In this document: piece by piece, positions 7,064-15,797 of the stretch
Layout: each line of letters starts with the position of its first letter
How positions within the stretch are numbered: the first letter of the stretch is position 1
From: CAYUHC01 sp964444555
Lineage (GTDB): Bacteria; Patescibacteriota; Minisyncoccia; Phycocordibacterales; JACOZG01
Direction of reading: 5' to 3'
DNA length: 22,195 nt
Assembly: GCA_964444555.1 (NCBI GenBank)
Contig: CAYUHC010000012.1
Span: forward strand, 1-22,195
Notes under the pieces: model-generated
What the model was told of the DNA's origin: nothing
Database searches by the model: none
What the model saw: the letters and a program-made list of their open reading frames with translations, nothing else
Position numbers and translations under genes: made by a program

Positions 7064-8815
7064 ATGTGGCTTGATCAAGAACAATTAAAACATTTCTTGT
7101 TGGATGCCGGTCTGCTCTCGGCGGCAGATGTCGAAATTATTTTTGCCGATGCTCAAGCGCGCAGTGTTAGTTTTGATGAAGCTCTGCTCGCCAGTGGAAA
7201 AATTTCTGAAGATGATTTGCGGCGCGCCAAGGCGTACGTGCTAGGCGTACCTTTTGTTGATCTTAAGCGACTTAAAATTGAGCGCGAAGTTTTGGGTCAG
7301 ATCCCCGAACCGATTGCGCGCAAGCACAACATCGTGGCTTACGCGCGGACGCCTAAGGGTTTGGAGGTGGCGATGATTGATCCGGCCGATCTGGAAGCGA
7401 TCGAGTTTATTCGCAAGAGTATTGGCGGCAAAATTTTACCTCGCTTAACGGACGCAGGCTCGATTAAGAGCGTGCTGATCCAGTATCAAAAAAGTTTGAA
7501 GGCAGAATTTGGCGACATTGTGCGCAGTGAGGTGAGCAAGTTGGGTGCGACGGCTACGCCTGGCGACGAAGCCGGAGAAGAGGATCTTAAAAAGTTAGCG
7601 GAAGATCTGCCAGTGGTGCGAATCGTTGATAGCCTGCTTCAGCACGCGATTACACAGAAGGCCTCCGACATTCACGTCGAAATTTTTGAGACTGAGGTGG
7701 TGGTGCGTTATCGAATTGATGGCTTATTGCACGACGCCATGCTCTTGCCGCGTCAGGCGGGTCCGGGCATTGTGGCCCGAGTTAAGGTTTTGGCTAGTCT
7801 GCGTTTGGACGAAAAGCGCTTGCCGCAAGATGGTCGGTTTAAGCTCGAACTTAATGGTCAAAAAGTTTCTTTCCGTGTGTCGATTCTGCCCACCTTTTAT
7901 GGCGAAAAGGTGGTGATGCGTTTATTGCCCGAGAGTAGCCGCGGTTTGTCGCTTGAAGAATCTGGTTTCCATGGCGAGGGCTTAGAGCGAGTCCATCGAG
8001 CGACGCGGCGCACGACGGGAATGATTTTGGTAACTGGTCCGACTGGTTCGGGTAAGTCCACCACTCTTTATACTGTGATGGAACTACTCAACACGCCCGA
8101 TGTAAATATTTCGACGATTGAAGATCCGATTGAATATCAGATGCCGCGAGTTAATCAAACCCAAGTTAAGCCCGATATTGGGCTGACCTTTGCTTCGGGT
8201 TTGCGCAGTTTGGTGCGCCAAGATCCCGATATCATTATGGTGGGGGAAATTCGCGACAAAGAGACGGCAAGTTTGGCCATTAACGCGGCGCTGACTGGTC
8301 ACTTGGTTCTTTCTACTCTCCACACTAATTCGGCGGCCGGCACGATCCCGCGCATGTTGGAGATGGGCGCTGAACCTTTTTTGCTCGTTTCGACAATTAA
8401 TGTGATTGTGGCTCAACGTTTGGTGCGACGTTTGGGCAGCGGTAAGCAGAAAAAAACTTTGACGCCAGTTGAGTTAGAAAAGTTGGGCGCGTTGGTTGAT
8501 CTGGATCGCTTGCTAGGCTTTTTGAAAACGGAAAAGGTGGTGCCCGAAAACGCAACTTGGGCGGACGTGCCTTTCTATAATCCCGGAGCGGGAGGCGAAG
8601 GTGAGGAGGATGGTTATCGGGGTCGCATTGGTATCCACGAAGTTTTGGAGTTGTCGACGACGGTCCGAGATCTGGTGATGAAGAGCGCGACGGCTGCCGA
8701 GATCGAAAAGCAGGCTAAGGCCGAGGGGATGATGACGATGCTTGAGGACGGAGTGTTTAAGGCGACGCAGGGGATTACGACTTTAGAAGAAGTTTTACGA
8801 GTGATTACCGAATAA
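7064..8815 (+). CDS. pilB: Type IV pilus extension ATPase PilB / GspE family
   Basis: Cytoplasmic hexameric ATPase that powers pilus assembly. 583 aa. N-terminal MshEN/GspE-N type domain (about 1-150), then the catalytic core: Walker A GPTGSGKST (G325-T333, Lys331), the Asp box STIEDPIEYQ, Walker B DIIMVGEIRD and the His box region TGHLVLSTLHTNSA. At the place where most PilB/GspE proteins carry a four-cysteine zinc motif (after AQRLVRRL and before GYRGRIGIHEVL), this protein has Gly/Lys/Glu-rich sequence, and I find no cysteine anywhere in it. First gene of a pilus cluster, separated from pilC by 1 bp. It resembles extension rather than retraction (PilT) ATPases because of the N-terminal domain. 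Confidence 0.95.
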   Translation: MWLDQEQLKHFLLDAGLLSAADVEIIFADAQARSVSFDEALLASGKISEDDLRRAKAYVLGVPFVDLKRLKIEREVLGQIPEPIARKHNIVAYARTPKGLEVAMIDPADLEAIEFIRKSIGGKILPRLTDAGSIKSVLIQYQKSLKAEFGDIVRSEVSKLGATATPGDEAGEEDLKKLAEDLPVVRIVDSLLQHAITQKASDIHVEIFETEVVVRYRIDGLLHDAMLLPRQAGPGIVARVKVLASLRLDEKRLPQDGRFKLELNGQKVSFRVSILPTFYGEKVVMRLLPESSRGLSLEESGFHGEGLERVHRATRRTTGMILVTGPTGSGKSTTLYTVMELLNTPDVNISTIEDPIEYQMPRVNQTQVKPDIGLTFASGLRSLVRQDPDIIMVGEIRDKETASLAINAALTGHLVLSTLHTNSAAGTIPRMLEMGAEPFLLVSTINVIVAQRLVRRLGSGKQKKTLTPVELEKLGALVDLDRLLGFLKTEKVVPENATWADVPFYNPGAGGEGEEDGYRGRIGIHEVLELSTTVRDLVMKSATAAEIEKQAKAEGMMTMLEDGVFKATQGITTLEEVLRVITE

Positions 8816-8816
8816 T

Positions 8817-10028
8817 ATGGAATTTAATTTTCGAGCGACGCGAGGTGATGGCGAGGAGATTACTGGTACGGCGAGCGCGCCAGACCGCTTTGCGCTGGCG
8901 CGCGACTTGCGCGTCCAGGGTTTAACGGTGATTAGTGCGACGGAGGTCGGCAAGCTCACTAAGCCGCGTTTTGATCTAGAGCGATGGTTTGGCCACGTCG
9001 GAATGAAGCAGTTAATTATTTTTGCCGGCTCACTCTCGGCGATGATCAGCGCCGGCCTCTCGCTCTCGCGAGCTCTCGAAGTGTTGCGTCGCCAAACTTC
9101 GCACCAGCGGTTTAAGAAAATTATTGGCCAGATCTTAACTCGGGTTACGACCGGTGCCACCCTCTCGCAGTCTCTGCGGGAGTATCCCGACGTTTTTCCG
9201 GGTGTCTTTATCGCGATGGTCGCGGCCGGTGAGGAGAGTGGTAATTTGGCTCAGTCCCTTGAGGTGGTGCGTAGCCAGTTGGCCAAAAGTTATGATTTGC
9301 GTCGCAAGGTTAAGGGCGCGATGATTTATCCGGCCATTATTTTGATTGTCATTATCGCGATTGGAGTATTGATGATGATTTATTTGGTGCCCCAACTAAC
9401 CTCGCTATTTAAAGAACTTAAGGTTGAACTGCCCCTTTCGACTCGCTTAGTGATGGCCGTTAGCGACTTTCTGACCACTCACACCTTACTAGCGCTCGGG
9501 GGAGCGCTGGCGGTGATGATCGCGGCGATCCAGGTAGTGCGTTCGCGCCGCGGGTCTCGTTTTTTGGCGCGACTATTTTTAAAATTGCCAGCCGTATCGA
9601 CGATTATTAAAAACGTTAACGCGGCGATTACGATGCGGACACTCGCTTCGTTGATTGCCGCTGGCGTCTCGATGCTCGAAGCCATCTCGATTACCGAATC
9701 GGTGATCCAGAACCCTTGGTATAAAGAAGTTTTGGCTTCGGCGGGAGCGGGGATCGAGAAGGGCGGCACCCTGTCGACGACATTTAAATCTCGCGAAGAT
9801 CTTTACCCTGTTTTGGTTGGCGAGATGGCCGAAGTCGGCGAAGAGACAGGAAATCTTTCGGGCATGTTGCTCAAGGGGGCAAGTTTTTTTGAGGACGAAG
9901 TTGATCAGGCGACTAAAAACTTGTCGACGATTATTGAACCGGCGCTGATGGTGTTTATCGGTATCGTCGTTGGCTTTTTTGCCGTCTCGATGCTCGCGCC
10001 AATGTACTCTCTGACCGATGCTTTCTAA
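8817..10028 (+). CDS. pilC: Type IV pilus inner-membrane platform protein PilC / GspF family
   Basis: Polytopic membrane protein that couples the PilB motor to pilin insertion. 403 aa, the usual size. A short N-terminal region (MEFNFRATRGDGEEITG) precedes two homologous T2SSF domains: first about 70-195 (FAGSLSAMISAGLSLSRALEV, then AAGEESGNLAQSLE), second about 275-400 (MRTLASLIAAGVSMLEAISI, then GEMAEVGEETGNLSGML). Membrane helices are visible around 170-195, 220-240 and 375-398. It starts 1 bp after the pilB stop, and its end overlaps the next gene by 11 nt, so translation is probably coupled. No Shine-Dalgarno site is seen. Confidence 0.95.
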   Translation: MEFNFRATRGDGEEITGTASAPDRFALARDLRVQGLTVISATEVGKLTKPRFDLERWFGHVGMKQLIIFAGSLSAMISAGLSLSRALEVLRRQTSHQRFKKIIGQILTRVTTGATLSQSLREYPDVFPGVFIAMVAAGEESGNLAQSLEVVRSQLAKSYDLRRKVKGAMIYPAIILIVIIAIGVLMMIYLVPQLTSLFKELKVELPLSTRLVMAVSDFLTTHTLLALGGALAVMIAAIQVVRSRRGSRFLARLFLKLPAVSTIIKNVNAAITMRTLASLIAAGVSMLEAISITESVIQNPWYKEVLASAGAGIEKGGTLSTTFKSREDLYPVLVGEMAEVGEETGNLSGMLLKGASFFEDEVDQATKNLSTIIEPALMVFIGIVVGFFAVSMLAPMYSLTDAF

Positions 10029-11829
10029 TCGCTCAATTGGTGCTCGTCTAGGATTTAGTCTCGTTGAGGCGCTGGTCGGCGTGACGGTTTTTACACTTCT
10101 AGCTTTAGGAATTTATCGGGGCTTCGGCAGTATTATGCGTTTGTCAGAATTTTCGCGGGTCAAGACGGCGGCGGCTTTGGTGGCCAATAGTCAGTTTGAG
10201 TTGATGCGTAATTTGCCTTATGGCGACATTGGTTTGCTGGGCGGAATACCGGCCGGAGTTTTGCCACGCACCCAGGTGGTCGCGGCCAATGGTTTTACCT
10301 TTAACGCCACGACGACGATCCGTAATATTGATGATCCCTTTGACGGCACGATTGCTGGCACGCCTAAAGATTTTTCTCCCGCGGATTATAAGTTGGTCGA
10401 AATTTCTTTGGCCTGCCCCGAAGCGGTTTGCGGATTAAGTAGCCCGCTAACTTTTACGGCCACAATTGCTCCGCCTCATCTGGAGACGACGACGGGCAAT
10501 GGTGCTTTGTTCGTTCAGGTGCTTGATGCTAGTGGCCAACCTGTGCCGCAGGCCAGTGTCCAGGTGGAAAATCAGTCGAGCAATCCGCCGATTGTGATTG
10601 ATGAGGTGACGGACAACGCGGGCATGCTCCAATTAGTAGACGTACCACCGGGCCTCACTTCTTACGCCGTAGCCGTCAGCAAGAGCGGCTACTCTTCTAG
10701 TCGAACTTATCCTGACGATGATCCCGAGAATCCTAATCCGGTCGATATGGACGCGACGGTGGTGGCTGGGCAGGTGACGCAGGTCACCTTGGCCATTGAT
10801 CGGCTAAGCGAAGTGACGTTTAAAACCCTGTCTAGTGTTTGCAGCCAGGTTGATTCGGTCAACTTTAATTTACGGGGCGTTAAAAAAATTGGCACTAATC
10901 CTGATATTTTTAAGTATCAATCTAATCAAGTGACTAACGTTAGCGGCGAGCGAGTGGTGCCTGACCTAGAGTGGGACACTTACGAGGTAACCCTCGGAGC
11001 GGGGAACTATCATTTGGCTGGCTCTATTCCGCTCTTGCCTCTAGTGGTGCCGCCGGACGCGACTTCGGAAGCCGTCTTAACGATGGCGTTGGCTGAGCCC
11101 AATGGTGTGTTGGTGGCCGTTAAAGATTCGGCGACCGGTTTACCGCTCGACAACGTATCGGTCACGATTGGCAGCAAAACCTTGGAGACCGACAAGGGAT
11201 TTTGGCGTCAGACGGATTGGTCTGGTGGGAGTGGACAGGATAATTTCTTAGCGGTTAACCGCTACGCGGTCGATGATGGCAACGTGGACGTTCTAACAAC
11301 CCCTGGCCTCTTTACTCTGCGAGGGGCGTTTGGCACCTTTGTACCTGCTGGCGTTTTGACCTCATCAGTTTTCGATACTGGCGCTTCGACCACTAATTTT
11401 TATCAGCTCACCTGGCAGACCGAAGCTCAGCCGCCCGAGACGGGAACGGATCCAGTGCGCTTCCAATTAGCCACCGCTTCCACCAACACCGCTACGACGA
11501 CGTGGACTTATCTCGGGCCGGATGGCACCGCTTCGTCTTATTATGTTTTGGGTACCTACGATATTCCGGATGTTCACGACGGCGATCGCTACGTTCGTTA
11601 TCGAGTTTATTTGCAAACGGCCGATGTGGCCTATTCGCCAACGGTCTCGGACGTGAGTCTGACCTATGGCTCGGAGTGTTTGCCGCCAGGCCAAATTCTT
11701 TTTAGCGATTTGGCGGACGGCAATTACACCGTGCGAGCGACCCGTTCGGGTTATCAAACTTGGGAGCAGACGGGGTTGGTCTTTAATCAAGATTGGCAAA
11801 TGTTGGTAATTAATATGCTACCCCTTTAA
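10018..11829 (+). CDS. Giant pseudopilin with carboxypeptidase-regulatory-like and beta-sandwich domains
   Basis: 603 aa. A class III prepilin leader is clear: basic tail, cleavage between Gly12 and Phe13 in LGFSLVEAL, with Glu17 at the +5 position and a hydrophobic helix to about residue 35. The rest is far larger than a normal pseudopilin (150-250 aa). A carboxypeptidase-regulatory-like Ig fold is suggested near 163-250 (VQVLDASGQPVPQASVQV then SKSGYSS), a second such unit starts near 360 (GVLVAVKDSATGLPLDNVSV), a beta-sandwich follows near 445-560 (SVFDTGASTTN, RYVRYRVYLQTADVAYSP), and the end (DGNYTVRATRSGYQTW) resembles another unit. Probably an exposed pilus-tip or surface-contact subunit; that role is inference. 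Confidence 0.85.
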   Translation: MLSNRSIGARLGFSLVEALVGVTVFTLLALGIYRGFGSIMRLSEFSRVKTAAALVANSQFELMRNLPYGDIGLLGGIPAGVLPRTQVVAANGFTFNATTTIRNIDDPFDGTIAGTPKDFSPADYKLVEISLACPEAVCGLSSPLTFTATIAPPHLETTTGNGALFVQVLDASGQPVPQASVQVENQSSNPPIVIDEVTDNAGMLQLVDVPPGLTSYAVAVSKSGYSSSRTYPDDDPENPNPVDMDATVVAGQVTQVTLAIDRLSEVTFKTLSSVCSQVDSVNFNLRGVKKIGTNPDIFKYQSNQVTNVSGERVVPDLEWDTYEVTLGAGNYHLAGSIPLLPLVVPPDATSEAVLTMALAEPNGVLVAVKDSATGLPLDNVSVTIGSKTLETDKGFWRQTDWSGGSGQDNFLAVNRYAVDDGNVDVLTTPGLFTLRGAFGTFVPAGVLTSSVFDTGASTTNFYQLTWQTEAQPPETGTDPVRFQLATASTNTATTTWTYLGPDGTASSYYVLGTYDIPDVHDGDRYVRYRVYLQTADVAYSPTVSDVSLTYGSECLPPGQILFSDLADGNYTVRATRSGYQTWEQTGLVFNQDWQMLVINMLPL

Positions 11830-11833
11830 ATTT

Positions 11834-12424
11834 ATGAAACGCGGCTTTAGCTTAATCGAAATTTTGGTGGTAGTAGGGATTGTTACCATTTTGAGTACGG
11901 CAGTTTCTGGCTTTGGTCGAAGTCTGTTCCGTGATCAGCGAGTTTTGCGCGGGCAGTTGGCGGCCGAGGATCAGGCTCGTCGGACCTTACGAAATTTGAT
12001 TACTGAAATCCGCTCGGCCCGTAGTGCCGCCACCGGGGCTTACGTTTTGGCGGCGGCGGCCAGCTCGACTTTGACCTTCTACTCCGACATTAATGGTGAC
12101 AATCTAACCGAGAGAATCCGCTACTTTGTTTCGGCGGGCAGTTTGCGTCGAGGAGTGACGCCAGCTACTGGTCAGCCCTACGTCTACCTCGACGCGAATG
12201 AAAAATTAGAATACGCCGTGTCGTCTCTAGTGGCGACTACAACACCCTTGTTTACTTTTTATGATGAGAACTATGCCGGGACGAGTACACCAATGACGGA
12301 GCCGATCCGAATTTCTGATGTTAGTTTGATCCGCGTCACTTTGCCGATCATGATTGCTACTTCCAGCGCGCCGGCCGTCTTTGAGGTTCAGGGGGTAATT
12401 AGGAGTTTGCGAAATTCGTCATGA
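11834..12424 (+). CDS. Pseudopilin, PilW/PulJ-like
   Basis: 196 aa. Class III prepilin leader MKRG-FSLIEILVV: cleavage after Gly4, Glu9 at +5, then a hydrophobic helix to about residue 26. The remainder (RDQRVLRGQLAAEDQARRTLRNLITEIRSA region, about 35-65) matches the amphipathic helix common in minor pseudopilins of the PilW/PulJ type, followed by a beta-rich C-terminal part (TLTFYSDINGDN, YLDANEKLEYAV). It probably joins the priming or tip complex of the pilus. It lies 4 bp after the giant pseudopilin gene and overlaps the next gene by 4 nt (ATGA at 12421-12424), so coupled translation is likely. Confidence 0.85.
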   Translation: MKRGFSLIEILVVVGIVTILSTAVSGFGRSLFRDQRVLRGQLAAEDQARRTLRNLITEIRSARSAATGAYVLAAAASSTLTFYSDINGDNLTERIRYFVSAGSLRRGVTPATGQPYVYLDANEKLEYAVSSLVATTTPLFTFYDENYAGTSTPMTEPIRISDVSLIRVTLPIMIATSSAPAVFEVQGVIRSLRNSS

Positions 12425-13905
12425 ACAAAAAACTTTCTTTACGCGGCGGTTATTTGTTAATCCAAGCTTTGGTCTTTGGCACCATTGGGTTAATCTTGAT
12501 CGGAGCGCTGGCTTCGTGGGGGGCGGTTAACTTGCGTTCTTCTCGCTCCTTTGCCGCTCGGGAGCAAGCTTTCCATATTGCCGAAGCGGGAATTGAGTAC
12601 TATCGCTGGCATTTGGCTCACGCGCCGACGGATTATAAAGATGGCCAGAGTGGTAATGGGCCCTATGTTCATACTTATAAAGACAAAGATGGTGCCGCCA
12701 TTGGTACTTTTACCTTGACGATTACTCCGCCGTCAGTTGGTTCGACTATCGTGACGGTTTTGTCGGAGGGGCGAGTGACGAGTGATCCCACCGTTGTTCG
12801 GCGGATTGAGTCGCGTTTAGCCATTCCGTCTATCGCCAAGTACGCCTTCGTGGCCAACTCTGATATGCGCTTTGGCGAAGGAACAATCGTGTATGGACCG
12901 ATCCATTCTAATCAAGGAGTGCGGTTTGATGGCCTGGCCTATAACGTGGTCTCGAGCGCGAAGGCCGAATATGATGATCCGGACCACACGGGAGCCAATG
13001 AGTTTGGCGTCCACACTCACGTGACTTTGCCCAGCGGTAATGTGGTGGACAGTTTTCGGGCGAGCGAGGCGCCGCCAACCAACCCAGTGCCGGTACGCAC
13101 AGACGTGTTTGTGGCGGGGCGAGAATTTCCTTTGCCGGCCGTCGACTTTAACGGCTTTACTAGCGACCTGGCCACGATTAAGTCTCAAGCCCAAGCTTCG
13201 GGTCGTTACTTTGCCAACTCTGGCCGTCAGGGTTATCGCGTCCAATTTTTAACTAATGACACTTTTCGGCTTTATCGCGTCAACACTTTGCGCAGTGCGC
13301 CCAATGGTTGTAGTAATACGCAAAATCAAGCTGGTTGGGGAACTTGGAGTATTGCCACGGCGGGGAATGCTCAGACCTTGCTCGGGACTTACAATATTCC
13401 CGCTAATGGCCTGATTTTCTTAGAAGACAATGTTTGGGTGGATGGTCAGATTAATACCGCTCGCGTTACCGTGGCCTCGGCGCGTTTTCCCGAGAATCCT
13501 TCTACTTATACCAATATTACGGTTAACGAGGATTTGAAGTACACCAACTATGACGGCCGTGACGTGATCTCGCTTATTGCTCAGAACGATGTTAACGTGG
13601 GTCTCTATAGCGACACGGATTTGCAAATCGACGCGGCGCTGGTGGCCAAGAATGGCCGGGTGGGACGCTACTATTATCCGGGACCAAATTACTCTGGTAA
13701 TCGCTGTTCGCCTTATCACGTGCGCAACTCGTTGACCTTGTTTGGGATGATCGGCACTAATGAGCGCTACGGTTTTGCTTATACGGACGGTAACGGTTAT
13801 GACGATCGAGTAATTACTTATGACGGTAACTTGCTTTATGGTCCGCCACCCTCTTTCCCTCTAACTTCGGACCACTACGAAACCATTTCTTGGCGGGAGT
13901 TGTAG
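12421..13905 (+). CDS. Large PilX/GspK-like pilus protein lacking Glu+5
   Basis: 494 aa. The N-terminus RGG-YLLIQALVFG looks like a prepilin leader with cleavage after Gly10, but the +5 residue is Gln15 instead of Glu, as in GspK-type tip pseudopilins that lack it. A hydrophobic helix runs to about 32, followed by SFAAREQAFHIAEAGIEYYRW, the PilX-type motif (AEAG). The long rest is beta-rich: GPIHSNQGVRFDG, then VWVDGQINTARVTVASARFPE and an Asn/Tyr/Asp-rich C-terminus. It resembles the DUF4900-like pilus assembly proteins I know from other bacteria (from memory). Three cysteines lie in the second half. It is the last pilus gene; tpiA follows after 28 bp. Confidence 0.8.
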   Translation: MNKKLSLRGGYLLIQALVFGTIGLILIGALASWGAVNLRSSRSFAAREQAFHIAEAGIEYYRWHLAHAPTDYKDGQSGNGPYVHTYKDKDGAAIGTFTLTITPPSVGSTIVTVLSEGRVTSDPTVVRRIESRLAIPSIAKYAFVANSDMRFGEGTIVYGPIHSNQGVRFDGLAYNVVSSAKAEYDDPDHTGANEFGVHTHVTLPSGNVVDSFRASEAPPTNPVPVRTDVFVAGREFPLPAVDFNGFTSDLATIKSQAQASGRYFANSGRQGYRVQFLTNDTFRLYRVNTLRSAPNGCSNTQNQAGWGTWSIATAGNAQTLLGTYNIPANGLIFLEDNVWVDGQINTARVTVASARFPENPSTYTNITVNEDLKYTNYDGRDVISLIAQNDVNVGLYSDTDLQIDAALVAKNGRVGRYYYPGPNYSGNRCSPYHVRNSLTLFGMIGTNERYGFAYTDGNGYDDRVITYDGNLLYGPPPSFPLTSDHYETISWREL

Positions 13906-13933
13906 CCCGTGGGCTCGTGGTACACTGGAGGCC
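13900..13933 (+). promoter_or_regulatory. Candidate tpiA promoter with internal palindrome (leaderless)
   Basis: Extended -10 TGG-TACACT (hexamer 13921-13926) predicts a start at about 13933, directly before the ATG at 13934. TTGTAG (13900-13905) gives a 15-bp spacer, shorter than ideal. Between the boxes lies a palindrome AGCCC-GT-GGGCT (13904-13915) that could be an operator. Confidence 0.45.
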
Positions 13934-14683
13934 ATGGAAGCCAAAATTATTGTCGCCAATTGGAAGCTTAATCCGGGTACTTGGCGTGAGGCGAGGGAGC
14001 TGGCGGCCCCCATCGCTCGAGCCACTAAAAAGTTAACTCGCGTCCGCGCGCTCATTTGCCCGCCGGCCGTTTATCTCAATGGACTGAAGGGGGTAGAGCT
14101 GGGAGCGCAGGATTGTTTTTGGGAAAAGTCGGGTGCTTACACCGGACGCTTGGCGCCAGCGATGTTGCGAAGCGTGGGGGTGACGACCGTGATTTTGGGT
14201 CACTCGGAAATGCGCGCGGCTGGTGATGATGACGCGGCAGTTAATCGCAAAGTGCGATTGGCGTTGGCTGAAGGTCTGGCCGTGATCTTGTGCGTGGGGG
14301 AGCGAGAGCGCGATCTCGACGGGCATTATCTGCGCGAGTTGGAAATGCAATTAATTAACTCGCTGGCGGGGGTGAGCAAGAAGCAGGCGAGCCAATTAAT
14401 TATTGCTTACGAACCGCTGTGGGCAATTGGCGATCAAGCCAAGGAGGTCGACACACCGGGGGGCTTTCGCCATCAGGCAATTTTTATCCGTAAAGTTTTG
14501 GCGGGGCAATTTTCTAAGGAGCTGGCTTTGCGTTTGCCGATTTTGTATGGCGGCTCGGTGAATGCCAAAAACGCGGAAAGTTTTCTGCGAGATGGTCAGG
14601 CCAGCGGCCTCCTGGTTGGCCGCGAATCCCTGCGGGCTGATAAATTTATTGAAATTCTCAAAATTGCTCATGACCTCATTTAA
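13934..14683 (+). CDS. tpiA: Triosephosphate isomerase
   Basis: Interconverts dihydroxyacetone phosphate and glyceraldehyde 3-phosphate in glycolysis. 249 aa, the normal length. Catalytic residues: Lys11 in ANWKLN, His90 in ILGHSEMR and Glu160 in IAYEPLWAIG (loop 6 begins here). Phosphate-binding YGGSVNAKNA and the final GLLVGRESL are present. The usual GHSERR motif reads GHSEMR, a conservative variation. A GGAGG lies only 2 nt before the ATG, too close to act as a Shine-Dalgarno site. The gene overlaps pgk by 14 nt, so the two are probably translated as a pair. Confidence 0.97.
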   Translation: MEAKIIVANWKLNPGTWREARELAAPIARATKKLTRVRALICPPAVYLNGLKGVELGAQDCFWEKSGAYTGRLAPAMLRSVGVTTVILGHSEMRAAGDDDAAVNRKVRLALAEGLAVILCVGERERDLDGHYLRELEMQLINSLAGVSKKQASQLIIAYEPLWAIGDQAKEVDTPGGFRHQAIFIRKVLAGQFSKELALRLPILYGGSVNAKNAESFLRDGQASGLLVGRESLRADKFIEILKIAHDLI

Positions 14684-15797
14684 GGTAATCACTGATCAGA
14701 CGCCGGACTTTTGGCGGGGGAAAAAAGTTTTGGTCCGGATTGATGCGAATGTGCCGCTCGACGAGTCGGGGCGAGTGGCCAATGGTTTTCGGTTGGAACA
14801 AGCGCGACCGACGATTGATTATTTGCGACAGTCGGGCGCGCGGCTGATTTTGTTGGCACATTTGGGTAGTGATGAGTCACGTTCGCTTGCGCCCGTGGTG
14901 GATTATTGGTCAGCCAGTTTGGGTCTAAAGTTTGTGCCAACGCTTGAGGCGGCCGAGCAACTTTCTTTAAATGATGGCGAGGTGGCCTTGCTCGAAAATC
15001 TTCGTTTTAATCCTAGCGAAGAACAGAACGATCCGGCTTATGCCAAACAGCTGGCGTCGCTCGGCGAAGTTTATGTTAACGAAGCCTTCTCAGTTTCACA
15101 CCGAGCGCACGCTTCGATTGTGGGATTACCGGCGCTCTTGCCGGCTTACGCGGGGATTAGTTTTGCCGCTGAGGTCGCGGCGCTCTCGGAGGCCTTCGCG
15201 CCGGAGCATCCCTTCGTCGTGATCGTGAGTGGCGCGAAGTTTAGCACCAAGGTTCCGCTGATAAAAAAGTTTTTACCTTTGGCCGATCGTATCATCATCG
15301 GTGGCGCGTTGGCCAACAGTTTTTACCAAGCGCGCGGATGGGAAGTGGGCACCTCGCTCGTCCACGAAGCGGAGTTGGTCAAACCTTTTCTTGATGAACC
15401 AAAATTAATGATTCCGTTTGATGTGCGAGCTTGCGCTGGCGATGTTTGTCGTGATGTCGCGGCTGATGCCGTTGGGGCGGATGAAAAAATTCTTGATGCG
15501 GGTCCGGCTTCGACCGCGGCGATCGTTGAGCTCTTAAAGACGGCGCGTCTCGTCCTCTGGAATGGACCACTCGGTAATTTTGAACACGGTTTCATCCAAG
15601 CAACGGCGGAGGTGGCTAAAGGCTTGGCAAACAGCGGCGCTCGTTCCATTATTGGCGGCGGCGACACGGTCGCAGCTCTCCAACAATTGGATCAATTAAA
15701 TAATTTTAGTTTTGTCTCGACGGCTGGTGGAGCGATGCTCGATTTTCTGGGCAGTGGGACTTTGCCGGGAGTGGAAGCTTTAAACGGTCGGGCGTAG
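14670..15797 (+). CDS. pgk: Phosphoglycerate kinase
   Basis: Makes ATP from 1,3-bisphosphoglycerate in glycolysis. I choose ATG 14670 (375 aa), where family similarity begins (FWRGKKVLVRIDANVPL); the frame is open to 14562 but that part is the tpiA frame read out of phase. Seen: substrate-binding RIDANVPLD and AHLG (the common SHLG with Ser replaced), ALLENLRFNP, VNEAFSVSHRAHAS, GAKFSTKVPL, NGPLGNFE, nucleotide-binding GGGDTVAAL and STAGGAMLDFL. Slightly shorter than the usual 390-400 aa. It overlaps tpiA by 14 nt and ends directly against the stop of the convergent HIT gene, with no terminator between. Confidence 0.97.
   Translation: MTSFKVITDQTPDFWRGKKVLVRIDANVPLDESGRVANGFRLEQARPTIDYLRQSGARLILLAHLGSDESRSLAPVVDYWSASLGLKFVPTLEAAEQLSLNDGEVALLENLRFNPSEEQNDPAYAKQLASLGEVYVNEAFSVSHRAHASIVGLPALLPAYAGISFAAEVAALSEAFAPEHPFVVIVSGAKFSTKVPLIKKFLPLADRIIIGGALANSFYQARGWEVGTSLVHEAELVKPFLDEPKLMIPFDVRACAGDVCRDVAADAVGADEKILDAGPASTAAIVELLKTARLVLWNGPLGNFEHGFIQATAEVAKGLANSGARSIIGGGDTVAALQQLDQLNNFSFVSTAGGAMLDFLGSGTLPGVEALNGRA

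Noticed and set aside
12421..12424. Possible UGA recoding as in Gracilibacteria
   Set aside because: TGA ends the 196-aa pseudopilin at the natural place, inside an ATGA overlap, and conserved Gly positions use normal codons.
13928..13933. GGAGG before tpiA as a Shine-Dalgarno site
   Set aside because: Only 2 nt from the ATG, too close for normal pairing, and the predicted transcript starts after it.
14562..14669. 36-codon N-terminal extension of phosphoglycerate kinase
   Set aside because: It is tpiA sequence read out of frame; ATG 14670 starts the conserved protein.
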